From Dipteris shenzhenensis (Eukaryota; Polypodiophyta; Polypodiopsida; Gleicheniales): a stretch of 64,000 nt of DNA. The number at the start of each line of letters is the position of its first letter. Within the stretch, counting starts at the first letter, position 1. Where the stretch lies: NCBI GenBank assembly GCA_047967505.1, contig CM106538.1. The stretch is one strand, 5' to 3'. This document shows, piece by piece, positions 11,001-23,588 of the stretch. A program made the position numbers and the translations under genes. The notes under the pieces were generated by a model. That model was not told the origin of the DNA, made no database searches, and saw only the letters and a list, made by a program, of their open reading frames with translations.

Positions 11001-12059
11001 GATCTATTATGGTTTCTATTTGGTTGGTATGTTCCCTTCACCTTATCCTCTCTTGAGGGTCTATCGGCCACTAATGCATGAATAACTCTACATAATTCCT
11101 CAAATTCTCATTATTGGCACTGATCCAATAGCTGTTATAAGGCATCCTCTAAACTTTCAATCCTCATGTTCAAACATTAGGATTCATGCGATACTTGTTG
11201 TATTGGCCGAACTCTTGATCCTATGGGTAATAATATCCTCAATCTCCATTTTTTTTGTGATTTTCACTTTCCATATTTATAGGCTTTCCACTTTTTCTTT
11301 CAACAAATTTATTAAAAAAAAGCATGCCTTTCCCTATACGAGTCAACATAATAATTACAATATTGAGGCAAATAGAAGCTCAATCAAAACTAAATACAAC
11401 AAGGATACATGTGTGCACAATGGCACTACCTCAGGAGCTGAAGGAGTTGTATTTTTAATTTTCTGTGGTCTTAGAATGTGCACATAAAAAATAAAAGATA
11501 GATTGATGGAGTAATGTTAAGATGTTTCTACCATGTAACCAAGCAATGCATGTAATGAGTGAAATGTTTTTGTAGTTGACTGAAAATAGCACATTGACAC
11601 AAAAAATAAAGCAGGTTCTTGCCATTGCATATGTACTTAGTATCTAGCATTGTGCGACTCAATCAGTACCCTTGCACTAGCTCCATTCCTCGTCATTAGT
11701 TTGATCAGTTGTACTCAACTTGTTAATTACATTAGTTTTAACAATCAATTGAAGAAATCACTAAATCAACCAATCCCAATATAATTGTATTCAAAATAAA
11801 ATAATCAAACACAACACCAACAATACTAGCAACATTAGTATTAACATGGAATCACCCACCATACAAACCATCTAGCATGGCAAGACAAAGGTTAGTTAGG
11901 CATGCCCAACTAAAGCATGCAAACCATCCACTAGAACCCTCACCACATTCGGTGTGGTCCTATGGTATACTTTCCCATAGTCAACATGATTAAAAAAACA
12001 AAATATCAATAGAAACTAGATGTTGCTCCTAAATAATGGACATAGCAAACAAGGACCTT
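11001..12059. other. No recognisable gene
   Basis: AT-rich spacer. A 94-codon plus frame at 11203-11487 is hydrophobic and A/T-driven, with no family features. This stretch may include the 5' flank of the Ty3 remnant and the 3' flank of the Helentron remnant. Confidence 0.4.
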
Positions 12060-12740
12060 TAACTTGCTTTGAATAATCACACGAAACTAGTACGCAATCA
12101 TGCCAGAAATTGGAAATAGGATTATAGTCAGTCTAGTATGCCCCAATTGTCCAAACTATCTGCTCATTTTGGGAGCATTTGTCCACATGTGGTCAATTTG
12201 AGATGCGTAAATTATTGTTGACATTTTGTTCACTAGGTGTAAGTGAATTTGCTCTGTGAGCTTTGCTAATTGGCCTATTTTTGAGAGCTATTAAGCATGT
12301 CAAAGTTCAAATCTCCTAGCACAACTATTGGGTAATCTATTGGCTTTTGGTCTAGTATTCATGCGTGAGTCTCAAGAACAGGTTAAGGCTACATGCTTTA
12401 GTTTGGTATATTACCACTGTGAACATCAATAGCCTTGGATTTTCTTGGAAATGTGCCATGATTATTTCAAGCTCAGTTGTTGTAAATGTGTCTGATGAGG
12501 CTAAGAAAAGTTTATTCTTGTACAATAGTGACATACCAAATGCTATAATTGTGGAGAATCTTTCTGTGTTAATGTATTTGAGGGGATTTCGTGTTCTAGC
12601 TTCATTAATGTAAAGTAAGTCCCATGCTTGGAGATTGTAATCTATGTTTAGTTCTACAAAATCTAATTGCAGAGACGTGTGTTTAGTGATGGTATGATGA
12701 TGTGTGTTCGAGACAATTTTTGGAGAGAGAAGGCACATAA
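12060..12740 (-). pseudogene. Helentron endonuclease domain (AP-endonuclease fold)
   Basis: An open frame (12891-12352) contains LDFVELNIDYNLQAWDLLYI, corresponding to the start of an exo/endo/phosphatase domain, where D-x-L-x-L/I-E precedes the catalytic glutamate, then FGMSLLYKN (equivalent to GGVLIYVK) and a tyrosine-containing strand. After a frame change comes VVLGDLNFDML, the GD-x-N catalytic motif, and near 12190 QIDHMWTNAP, which matches the IDHIWTN block before the terminal S/T-D-H-x-P motif. The motif order matches the endonucleases of LINEs and Helentrons. Context places it directly behind the helicase, favouring a Helentron. Confidence 0.75.
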
Positions 12741-12849
12741 TTTGCCAAGCTACAGATCCAAGGAGCTTATCCATTTTAGTAGACACAATTGGAGCTACAT
12801 GGAAGTGATGACTGCTCAAAGGTTTTAAGGGTAAAGGTTTTATTTGGTA

Positions 12850-13690
12850 CCTACTCATAAAAGCGATGTTGTGGTCGACCGATGGGGTCAAAACATAATG
12901 CTTCTAGTGTTAAGCCTTGTGCATGGTGTACTATTCTTACTGAGCTAGTTGGATTGGGTACTGTGTTCATGCGACTATGTAGTTAATGCTGCTCCCTATT
13001 TGTATCACTTTAGCGATTGGGAATATTATAGTCCAACATTGGTTGATATGACCTTTCATACAAATGTCTAGTTTGTTGATGTGTACGTGTCTTGATGTTG
13101 TGGTTGGAGAACTGTATCCACATAACTTTGATCAAATTACACTCAATAACCATGCTTGGCTTTAAATTTATTTTTGTATAAAGCCCAGTGGTTTGCTAGG
13201 ATAATTCAATATTGATAGTGTAGTGGCGCAATTGTGATGCCTTTTGTCTATAGCATGAAAAATGCAAATCTAACCATTTGTACATTGGAATACAGTCTAA
13301 GTATGTGGACATACTAGCTTGTTTGTAGAGAATAAGCGAGGCAATGTTAAGTCTACTGGTGGATCAAAAACACATAGAATTGATTGTGTCAATGTCTTGT
13401 TGTTTTTTGTATTTATTATGAATTTGTTTAAGATATTGGTGGTGAATAGCAAGTCATTCTAGCACATCACAGTGGTGAGTTGGTAGCACTTGATTTCTTC
13501 TTTCTAGAAGATTTGTTTCAAAGGATTTTGTCCTAGAAAACCCACTTGTCACGTACTAGTAGGGATAATTAGTATAAGTCTCTTATTATTATAACAACCA
13601 GGCCTCTGAATGGGATGTTATGGACATGATTAATGGCACATAAATTGTCAATCAACAAAGTTAAATATTCTATTCCCAATAAGCCATCAT
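12850..13690 (-). pseudogene. Helentron PIF1-like helicase remnant
   Basis: The minus strand reads LCAINHVHNIPFRGLVVIII, then RDLYQL/SL, the equivalent of the Walker B stretch FGGL.V...GD..QL.PV, with the active-site glycine-aspartate changed to RD. It continues with a KWVF segment, DIDTINSMCF-type sequence, and finally MHKA followed by HYVLTPSVDH near 12950-12880, corresponding to the T.HK.QG.T motif. The Walker A loop should lie above 13.7 kb and was not located. The sequence runs straight into the endonuclease domain. Confidence 0.65.
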
Positions 13691-13786
13691 TCCTCCAAGA
13701 TAATTATTTGAATGTCCATATATTACTTTGTGAGCTTGTCTAGTTTGTCAGTTCTTAATTTAGGCATGTTCTTGCAATTTATTGGT

Positions 13787-13866
13787 ATGGTTAATGTGGA
13801 ATGGAGGGTTGTGCCATTGATATTATATGGCTAATGTGGAATGGAGGGTTGTGCCATTGATATTAG
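13787..13866. repeat. 40-bp tandem duplication
   Basis: ATGGTTAATGTGGAATGGAG and its continuation are repeated exactly 40 bases on, with one or two substitutions. It lies inside the decayed Helentron and adds to its frame disruption. Confidence 0.9.
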
Positions 13867-15639
13867 ATGCAAATTTTCTTGTGTATGCCATTTTTAGTAT
13901 TTTTGTCTTCAATGGATTAGAGTCACGCTCTTGGTTATATTAACCTATTAGTTTCTCGGTTGTCTCTTGTTTGGGATAAGGGAATGTCTATTTCTTGGTC
14001 CTCCATGCAATAGTGATGTGTCACGTCTATTACATTAGATAAGTCAAAATACTATTAAATGCCTCATTCCTTACATTGTTATGTGCATTTGCAACCATTT
14101 CATCTACCTCTGCTCGAGATTTTACCAAGCTTTGGCATATTAGTCATTTGAATTTATGCTGAAGTTGAGTTTCTTGTACACTTTGGCAATTTTTTCTACA
14201 TTGCTAATGAAATTGTGTCACTTTGGAAACATGGTGCAATGGCAATGAATGTATTGTATAGACTGCTTGCTACATTGACTTTTGTTGCAAGTTCAACCCC
14301 CATCTCCTTAATACGGTTGGTTGCATCATTGTTTTCTTGGTTTGATTTCTTTATTATGTCATGGAATGCTTTTGTTTTGTTTATCCAATTTTGTGAGGAA
14401 TGATGTATAATATGCAACTATTGTAATATGAGTTGGCAGTGTCTTAGGAAGGGGAAATGAAATCTGCATATTTCTTTTTCCTTTTTTTGGCATGTGTGTG
14501 TGGCATTGTGCTGCAGTGGCAACTTAGGAAGCAATGCAAGGTCACAAGATATATACTAGTCAATGAAGCTTGTTATTTTTTGGCTCGTTCTGTACCAAAA
14601 AGAGGAGCTCCTTTAACCCATAGCAAAGTGTGGTCATACTCACTTCTATGGCTCTAGAATTCGGTTGCAAAGTAGAAATATTTGACCTACCAAAGAATCT
14701 CTTATCATTTTTCAAAAGTTTTTTTAACCCGTTTATACAGTGGTCATAATAGCATACACACATGATAAGGTCATCATGGACTAATTGATGTGTTGGAATA
14801 TTGTTGCTACTAATGCATTGCTAAGGAATGTGTAATTTTTTCAATGCATCTAGTAATGTTGTCCAATCACTTTCTCCACTTATAAGTGCCACAACGAATG
14901 CTAGAGGACTAATTAATAGACCATTGCAAATAGCTTTTTCCATTGACATTGCAAGTAATATGGAGACACTTCAAGTTCTTGATAACCAATGTATGATTTC
15001 AAGAGCAAATCCAAGTTACGTTTATTTTTAATGTCTTTGGTAGTTATAGCTCTACCATTTAACTATGCTTTTCATATCTAATGCCATGCTGAACTAGTAA
15101 TTAAATGTATCAATATCTTTATTGCCTTCAAGAAAAGGTTTTAATTATGCATTGTAGGTTGACAATCTTTGTGTAAAACTTCCCACTATACAACTTTCTA
15201 GTAGCTAAGCATATTAAGCATAGATTCATGCCTCGGGTAACCAAAGAAAAGTCTCAAGTAGTTTAACTCTTTGTAGTATTTATCTTTATATATACCCATT
15301 GGTTTTTAATTTTTACTTAGATCAATTTCTATTATGGTTAAAGTTGTGTCGAATATTTCATTCACTTATGTGTTTACAATGGGTCATGGTTTTGTCTTAC
15401 TCTTCGAAAGTTTTGTCTCCTGCTATCTAACTGATCATGTGCTACCTTTTTTTTTTTTAAATTGTACTTTCATCCTAAGCTAAAAGTGTGCAATCCATAG
15501 CCATGAAATTTAGATGTACACTTGCTTGTGAGTTGGTGCAATGATTTCATCACCAATCTTGGCTGAACATTGCCATGTGTGTATGAAGTTTGTATTCTAT
15601 TTTCTTCTTAATTGCAATCCCGATAGTCATGATATCATC

Positions 15640-16060
15640 TAACTATCATGGGAGGAGAATTTTTAAACTCTCTAGGTTATTAGAGACATTTATAATATTT
15701 CCCTTTAGCAAATACTGGCCAAAGTACAAGTGTGCTCATATTTGGGCAAACATGGCACATGGTGCAACTAGCCTTTCCTCAAGCTTTGAAAGTAGTTGCA
15801 CATGCTACATTGGGATCATTTAACTTCATACGCTTGGGAGATGCCAAAGTAGGAACTTGGTCTTGGGAAATTTGACACTTACAATATAAGAAGGTAGTTT
15901 TGTTACTTGCTTTGATGTCAGTCTCATCTATGTCAAGAGTCTTTGTCAAGAGTGTGGTGATTTCTTCAGTTGGTATTTTAGTTTGGCATTTGAATAGTAA
16001 TCTTCCACAACAATAGCAAGGGTATGTTAGTGTATTGGAGATCAATGATAGGAATTCCTA
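15640..16060 (-). pseudogene. Helentron/Helitron N-terminal cysteine domain (DUF6570-like)
   Basis: An 88-codon minus frame shows YPCYCCGRLLFKCQ at the start, then LLTKTLDID, then FLYCKCQISQDQVPTLASPK with LNDP following. This order of C-x-C-C-G, C-x-C, and a V-P-x-L-(A/S) loop before L..P is that of the conserved N-terminal domain upstream of the Helitron Rep region. Further downstream in another frame KGNIINVS resembles the KG.VINVPV block of the same domain. The protein starts above 16060 in sequence I cannot assign. Confidence 0.7.
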
Positions 16061-16250
16061 TCTAGATTTGCTCTCTTTTCCTTTCAAGTGTTCTTTATGC
16101 ATTCTTATTTTTCCTATTTGCTTTCAAGTATTGAAGACATCAAGCCATCTGTGCAACTATTCTTTTTGGTATGTTTTACTACTCCAAGATAGTATTTGGC
16201 ACTTCAGCTCGTGTTAATAAAGGCAAAGCATATGTAAGAAATAGCATTTT

Positions 16251-17515
16251 GTTGTAACTCTTGCCTTTGTGTATCTTTAAATGAAGTCCTTTCTTCAGTT
16301 CCTTGAAATTCATATTACCTCTTGAGGTACCTTACATGGTGTATTATCCTTAGTAAAGAAATTATTTCCTCATCATGGCATTTCTTGTGTTGATCAGCAA
16401 TGGCTCTTATTGTTCGACAAGGAATACTATCCATTGTTGACTTAGTGATGCATGTTGTTCTTTAGACCAAAATTGTTGCTTACATTTAGTGTTTGGCATT
16501 AGGCATGTTATTCTCGGGGATATCCTTGTCAAAGTTTTTCTTATGAAGTTTCCTGACTTCATCATGTGAGTTTCTTGGTGCTCAGAATGAACATATGGTC
16601 TTTGGTTATGTAGCACTATGTAAATTTCAATAATCGACTCAAAGTGTGATGCTTGCATTGGGCTATTGTGATAGAGAATTTGTAATGGGTTCAAAATAAA
16701 AGTTTCACCATATCTACTAGAAATTTAACCTTTTAATAGTGACCATATGTAGATTGGCTTTTTCATATACTCAGAGTCCCACAAAATAGAAAAATGGTCT
16801 CCCCAAAGGCCATTCTCTAATGTTGAGATGCTCATACACATCAAATACTCTTCATGGTTTTGCACTACAATGTACATTCAAACCATGCAAGAACTCAGGT
16901 GCTAGAAATATTTTAAGACAATTTGTTGCTTTTTTGTAGTTCTTATGCAAGGAAGCTATGAATTGATTTACTATTAAGAGTTTGCTAGCTATTAAATTTG
17001 AGCCTAAAAACTATTTTATAGTGTTAAACAAGCATTCATCAGGAGTGTAGCTACCATACTTTAACTATTTCTCAAGCAATTGGGAATCAATTGCTTTAAA
17101 TTGCTCTGTTTTAGAAGTATCAATGTGTGTAACTGTGTCTCTTGCACTTTGTTTTACCAGCAGATTCAACGCATCTTGTGCTCAAGAAAATTACCCTAGA
17201 GCTTGCTTTGCATCTAAATGCAATTCTTGCTCCATGCCCCTCTCTTTCGATGGACTATACTTTTTAAATTCGCTCTCAGCCTTGCCTCTCTTAAATGCCT
17301 CTAGCCTTGCCTCGTGACCTGCTCAACGTCTCTAAGCTCCTGGTAATAGAAGAATGGCAAGTTGAAGAGGAGAAAGCTATTCAGTGAGAAACATGCAAGA
17401 GTTGACTAAAAGCCCATATAAACTCCAATCCATATATTTCCCCGAAAATAAAAAATCATTCATGAGGCCTGCTTGAGATGTGCAGCGTGGAAAAGAGGGT
17501 GGAAAGCTTTGTGTA
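16251..17515. other. No recognisable gene
   Basis: A 95-codon minus frame at 16694-16407 and several short frames lie here. They may be the N-terminal part or leader of the Helentron ORF, but no motif supports that. Confidence 0.4.
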
Positions 17516-17518
17516 TGT

Positions 17519-17540
17519 GAGAGAGAGAGAGAGAGAGAGG
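17519..17540. repeat. GA microsatellite
   Basis: About eleven GA dinucleotides, followed to about 17575 by broken AGAGAGA tracts. Confidence 0.95.
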
Positions 17541-17680
17541 ATTTCTAGGGAAAAGAGAGAGAGAGAAAGAGAGGGGAATATGTGGAAGTTAGAGAGGAAG
17601 GCTGGCCCAAAATCGATTCTTAAATGAGCGTGCTAAAATGCAAGAGAAGAAGCTCTCTCATACGCCACCTCCACGTCGTC

Positions 17681-20434
17681 TTTACTTGGCCAGCACTAGG
17701 ACGTTTTTTCAAATTTTGAAATCCTGTGCTTCCACATGGCACAATATACACCCTTAGATTTTTTAAATTCTGAAAGCCCAAAAGCTTTGAAAGCTTTTGA
17801 AAAGCTGAGAAAAAGCCAACTGTGTAAAAAGCTTCGATGGACACCAGTAGTGGGGAATTTGAATGAGGTCCGATGTTTTTCCAATTTCCTTTCAAATTTC
17901 CATTCAAAATTCTGACTTCTTTTCCACGAACTTACGTTTATGATGGCTCTGTGCAGGAATGATGAACATGGCAGAATCTGGGAACCTTGGCAGAGGGAAA
18001 GCAGTGTCAGATCATTGAGGTAAAAGATTTAGTGTCTCTGTCGTCAACCCCCCAACCCTCTCTCTTGTCTTGCAAATAATCGCATTTCAATAGTTGCTCC
18101 AATGCTTCTTTGCTACCCTGCAAAGTGAGACCTGGCATCGTGCGCAAAGATCCTCCAATTTCAACCACTTCTTAAATCCAATGGTCAGCTTCTAGACTAC
18201 CAGCGGGCAGACCCCCTTTTTGATCGTGCGGCATAATGCTGACTGTGCCTCCTCCGAATCCTTCAGGTCCTCCTGAAATTCATCCTCGCGGGATAGATAG
18301 AGCTCTTTGCACGTTCAGGCTTCCCGAACAATCCCCCACATCCCTTTGTATCTTCATATTGCTCCGGCAAAAAACAGTCTGCTAGGCGGAAAGAAAGAGT
18401 GTTTTGAGGACAGAGAAGACTCATCTCGTTACTGCCTTCTAGTCCAACGGCCGACCCCTCAAAACTGCTCTAAACTCCAGTCTCAAGTCGCCACACTCTC
18501 TTCTCTCATTCACCTTAGTATTTCCACCCCCATCTTTCTCTCCTCTCTACCCGCGTTGAAAATTTCAGCTCTTTTCCCCTTGCTGCCTTCCTCTACATGC
18601 TCTCTCCTCTAATTCGCTTTAATATTTCCAAACTAAAATCAACCGTACACTTTATTTTTGTCTCTGTTTGTGTCCACTGCAGAAATTATTGAGCAATCCG
18701 AAGTACAAAGTCCTCTATCTGAACCACGCCAAATACCGGTGTGTCAAAAAGAGGTGGCGGGACTAGAGCGGATGGGAGCGGATGGACTTGAAAAATTCAA
18801 TCCAATGGAAGGTAGGGTTATACTAAAAGAATCTGCATTACCAACGCTTCAAGATTACTGTCTCTCGCTTCATTGTTTTTTATTTTGTTGTTTTTTCCAA
18901 AAAGGCCTTGGCCCTCCGATGAGGGAGGCAATACGAGCTCTCGCCCAACAAGGAGTCATCTCAGCGTCCGAAACTTGCATCATTACTTGGCCAGCACTAG
19001 GACGTTTTTTCAAATTCTGAAATCCTGTGCTTCCACATGGCACAATATACACCCTTAGATTTTTTAAATTCTGAAAGCCCAAAAGCTTTGAAAGCTTTTG
19101 AAAAGCTGCGTAAAAAGCCAACTGCGTAAAAAGCTTCGATGGACACCAGTAGTGGGGAATTCGAATGAGGTCCGATGTTTTTCCAATTTCCTTTCAAATT
19201 TCCATTCAAAATTCTGACTTCTTTTGCACGAACTTACGTTTATGATGGCTCTGTGCAGGAATGATGAACATGGCAGAATCTGGGAACCTTGGCACAGGGA
19301 AAGAACTGTCGGATCATTGAGGTAAAAGATTTAGTGTCTCTGTCATCAACCCCCCAACCCTCTCTCTTGTCTTGCAAATAATCGCATTTCAATAGTTGCT
19401 CCAATGCTTCTTTGCTACCCTGCAAAGTGAGACCTGGCATCGTGCGCAAAGATCCTCCAATTTCGACCACTTCTTAAATCCAATGGTCAGCTTCTAGACT
19501 ACCGGCGGGCAGACCCCCTTTCTGATCGTGCGGCACAATGCTGACTGTGCCTCCTCCGAATCCTTCAGGTCCTCCTGAAATTCATCCTCGCAGGATAGAT
19601 AGAGCTCTTTGCACATTCAGGCTTCCCGAACAATCCCCCACATCCCTTTGTATCTTCATATTGCTCCGGCAAAAAACAGTCTGCTAGGCGGAAAGAAAGA
19701 GTGTTTTGAGGACAGAGAAGACTCACCCCGTTGCTGCCTTCTAGTCCAACGGCCGACCCCTCAAAACTGCTCTAAACTCCAGTCTCAAGTCGCCACACTC
19801 TCTTCTCTCATTCACCTTAGTATTTCCACCCCCATCTTTCTCTCCTCTCTACCCGCGTTGAAAATTTCAGCTCTTTTTCCCTTGCTGCCTTCCTCTACAC
19901 GCTCTCTCCTCTAATTCGCTTTAATATTTCCAAACTAAAATCAACCGTACACTTTATTTTTGTCTCTGTTTGTGTCCACTGCAGAAATTGTTGAGCAATC
20001 CGAAGTACAAAGTCCTCTATCTGGACCACGCCAGATACCGGTGTGTCAAAAAGAGGTGGCGGGACTAGAGCAGATGGGAGCGGATGGACTTGAAAAATTC
20101 AATCCAATGGAAGGTAGGGTTATACTAAAAGAATCTGCATTACCAACGCTTCAGGATTACTGTCTCTCGCTTCATTGTTTTTTATTTTGTTGTTTTTTCC
20201 AAAAAGGCCTTGGCCCTCTGATGAGGGAGGTGATACGAGCTCTCGCCCAACAAGGAGTCATCTCAGCGTCCGAAACTTGCATCATTACTTGGCCAGCACT
20301 AAGACGTTTTTTCAAATTCTGAAATCCTGTGCTTCCACATGGCACAATATACACCCTTAGATTTTTTAAATTCTGAAAGCCCAAAAGCTTTGAAAGCTTT
20401 TGAAAAGCTGCATAAAAAGCCAACTGCGTAAAAA
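17681..20434. repeat. Tandem repeat, about 1302-bp unit, 2.1 copies
   Basis: The marker CAGCACT(A)GGACG occurs at 17691, 18992 and 20294, spacings of 1301 and 1302. Units 1 and 2 align end to end with roughly a percent or two of substitutions, and a partial third unit stops near 20434 after AACTGCGTAAAAAGC. Each unit contains a 101-codon and a 120-codon plus frame (18307-18612 and 18658-19020; 19609-19914 and 19960-20322), kept open in both copies. The unit has candidate intron-like ends (TTTGTGTCCACTGCAG before an open frame). I do not recognise any encoded protein; the unit may contain duplicated host exons or an untyped element. Confidence 0.92.
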
Positions 20435-22779
20435 GCAAAGGCAAAACCTTTAAATATAGGCGAAACGGACGAACGTAAGCCAAAAACAACGTAGATTGCT
20501 TTATGCAGGCTATTGGTTTGTGAAGAGACCCTCACGTATTGGCTTTCGAATGTTCACGTGCCGTCACCATCAGGTTTGCTCCTACTTATACTGAAGCTTG
20601 TATCGAGCCACTGCCCATGAATCTCCTTCGTTATGCTTTCTGTGTCTTTGAGAGGTTCAACGAAGCTTATGGCTATAGATCGGCCTATTTAAACTGTTGA
20701 TGAACTTCAACGAATTGGGAATCGATGGAAGAATCTAGGGATTTAATTTTGTAGTCGGAACGTGGGCTTGCAATGAGAGATCCTCTAGTTCTTTAGCTAT
20801 AATTTCTACAATTGCTTCTAATTTTGATCTGCAATTCTCGGGCACTAATGATCATGTGCAATGTTTGGGTGGGTAGGAGTGTGACCTCTTGAGACTTTGA
20901 GTCATAGAAGAACAGCTTGTGAGAGTCAGACATCTCCATAGTTGCTTCCTCGCTTACGCTGCACACCACCTCTGTCTATCATCAATGCTTGTGCATATCC
21001 ACCTTGAACATTTGCTTGCTACAGATATATGACGAGTTCTAGTTGCCATTGGCCGTTGTTGCAACCCATGAACGTTCTTTCATCAACCATCTGGAGTTCA
21101 TCGACGGACATTGTGCGCAATATTCAAGTCCATTCATAGTTACTTCATAGCTCTACATACTGAGGCAAAATCTTCGAGCTCTCTGCTGGTTCTAAAATTG
21201 TCCAGGATTCCATAATAGAGACGAAATTTCTAGACAACCTACGTTGATTCATAATAGTGTTTAGTCGATTTTTTTGTAAGAATAGCTCGGAACTCTACAG
21301 CAACGTCATGAATCTAAGCCAAAAAAAGACAGCCCGATCTTGTTGCCTAGACCTACACCATGGCCATCTCTTTGCGTCCACAATAGTGTTATACTCCTTC
21401 TACCACTCATGTCAAACATAACTTCACGTTAATTGTGGAAAGTGTATTGAATCTAGAGAATTAGTAGTAGAAAGTGCAACGACCAGCCGTGGTGTCTGTA
21501 TAGGCAACAAAACATGCCTCCGCCACATTCTTTGATAATGATGAAAATCATAGTTTGCTTTTTGGGTATGGGAGGCCTATTGCTGCATACATATACTCGT
21601 GCATCTAGCCGTGCAGACAGTCTACGTAGTTCTAAAATCCTTCGATCCAATCTCAGATTGAGCTTCCTAACTCTAATAAAAATATGAGGCTTAAAGTTGT
21701 GGAGCTAGCAGAGGTCTTAGTTCTATCTCATTGCAAAGACTCTTCACCGTGCAGCGTGTCAATTACAAAATCCCTTGCAGTAAAAGTAATGCTTTTGAAG
21801 CCTTAGGCATAACTTTGAATTCTCATAATTGCAGGACTTTTTGTGATTGAAAGCCCTGCGTGATGCTTACATCCCTTGCGTGCATGGATATTACAGAATC
21901 CTTGCATCAAAAATTTTGCGCAAAGCCACACAAGACGAGAGCCAGGACTATTTACTCATGCCAAGAATGCTTATGGTCCTCAATCCCAACTAGGTAAGAG
22001 AACTACATTCTCTTGATGGACAACCCTGTTGATTACTCTCCCCCTGGCTGCCATATACTCTATCTTCCTAAGATAGAGAAGTCCAACCCGACTCCGTGTT
22101 GCGCTGGCTTGCCACAACCTTGTTTCGTTGTAGGTTGGGATGTGAACCCCCTTTTACAACTCAGAATTTCCAATCAATAGTGCATATAGGTCGATAGACA
22201 AAAGTACTAAAATGCTGATGAGAAATTTTGACATTCTCTAGCTCGCTACAAGCTCACAGCATTGACAAATAATTACTAAAGGAACTAAGCCTCTGAGAGA
22301 TAGATATCAGCACATGGACGATGTCTGACGTTGGATTGTGTATAGCTTTTGTGCTTGAATTTATCATCTTTAAGAAATTGCACATATGCTAACCAACATA
22401 TCCAAACATGCAGAACATGAGGAATGCATATTGACTAATCATGATTGTTTTTCAGATTCCAACATTCCAGCAAAGAAATAGGCGACTTCTCGTCGAGCTG
22501 TGGACGTCACAAAGGATACTCCACGTAAGTAGAATGTACCGTCATTTCAATTCTGAAATGCTTCTACACCGTCTGTTGCTCTGGTCTGCATTAATGTGCT
22601 ACACCTCCAACACTGGAGGTGACTATTCGAAACAGGGGGATGGCACGTTCCCCTATGATATATAATTTTTGGAGAGACATGTGCCGGCTCTCCACCATAC
22701 ATTACGTATGGTTTTTTTTTTGTACACCTCATCTTGAGCACGTACACTTCTTCGCACATTCTGTTTCCGCAAGGGAACA
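20435..22779. other. No recognisable gene
   Basis: More GC-balanced than its neighbours, with short frames on both strands but no motif. It could contain the decayed upstream part of the Helitron protein whose helicase end follows at 23.2 kb. Confidence 0.4.
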
Positions 22780-23207
22780 TTACATTTGCTTGGTTCGACC
22801 AACATACTAATCATGTTTGCAACACTTCTGTTTTCGAGATGTTTGCAGCCTCCAAACGAGTGTCTTCTCCTAAAGGTACGCACAACAAAATGTATTTGCT
22901 TGATTCAAGTTATTTTATCAATTCTTTCACCTTCTAAAGATAGAGTTTCAGTCCATTCTATTTTTCCTGTTGCGTTTAGACAAAACCACGTGAGTGAAAT
23001 TGTAGCAAAGTTTCGGATGGTTTTTATTATTAATCCCTATAGGTGTTTAAACCCGAACATAAGACATCGATTCATGTCACGATGTAGAAATGACCACCGG
23101 AAACTCCTTCGAACATGACCATTCGTCAACGCTCAGAGCAGCCAGAGGTCGAGCTATTCAACTTGATATAACATCAAGAAAGATGTCCTTGAGGCCAGCT
23201 AGGAGCA

Positions 23208-23588
23208 ATGTGCAAAATCAAGAGCATCAATGCAACTAGCAGGGGAGAAATCAACGATATCACTGTCGTCGTGGACACAACTGCGGCCGTGCTCACATTA
23301 CGACGCTCGAAGCATCAGCGAAAGGCAATAAATGGAAAATGGATCCACAAGTTCACATTTCCACTAACCCTAGCATACGCTATCACGGGACACAAATCCC
23401 AAGGCGCAACCATATCCAACAAAGCGCTGCTCATATTTCGAGGAGTGTTTGCCCCTGGCCTAGCATACGTGATGTTGTCTAGAGTGACTGAGAGAACGAG
23501 GCTGCGCATACTACATTGTCCACATCCAGACATATTCAGACCAATTCCACGAGAGTTCTCACAGCCGACAACACAACCACGTGCATAA
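23208..23588 (+). pseudogene. Helitron helicase C-terminal end
   Basis: A 126-codon plus frame includes FPLTLAYAITGHKSQGATIS, the T.HKSQG.T motif of SF1B/PIF1-type helicases, followed after about 20 residues by FAPGLAYVMLSRVTERTRLR, in which Y-V-M-L-S-R-V supplies the arginine finger of motif VI. The order and spacing are those of Helitron helicases. Sequence just upstream (SRGEINDITVVV) could be the NG..G.V region, in a different frame from the rest, so the protein is broken. This copy keeps motif VI, unlike the one at 4.7 kb, and it belongs to a different subtype (AYAIT rather than AFGMT). Confidence 0.85.

Larger units (their letters stand above)
12060..16250 (-). mobile_element. Decayed Helentron (Helitron with fused endonuclease)
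   Basis: The minus strand carries, in order, a cysteine-bearing N-terminal domain (16060-15640), about 2 kb too decayed to assign, where the Rep nuclease should lie, a PIF1-like helicase (13690-12850), and directly behind it an apurinic-type endonuclease domain (12700-12060). Helicase followed by endonuclease in one protein is the diagnostic arrangement of Helentrons/Helitron2 as opposed to canonical plant Helitrons. Many stops and frameshifts are present, so the copy is inactive. No terminal structure was identified; ends are set by the outermost recognisable protein sequence. Confidence 0.75.

Noticed and set aside
18870-20535. Repeated minus-strand frames (FQKLSKLLGFQNLKNLRVYI type)
   Set aside because: They arise from the AAAGCTTTTGAAAGC palindromic stretch repeated in every 1.3-kb unit; no independent support.
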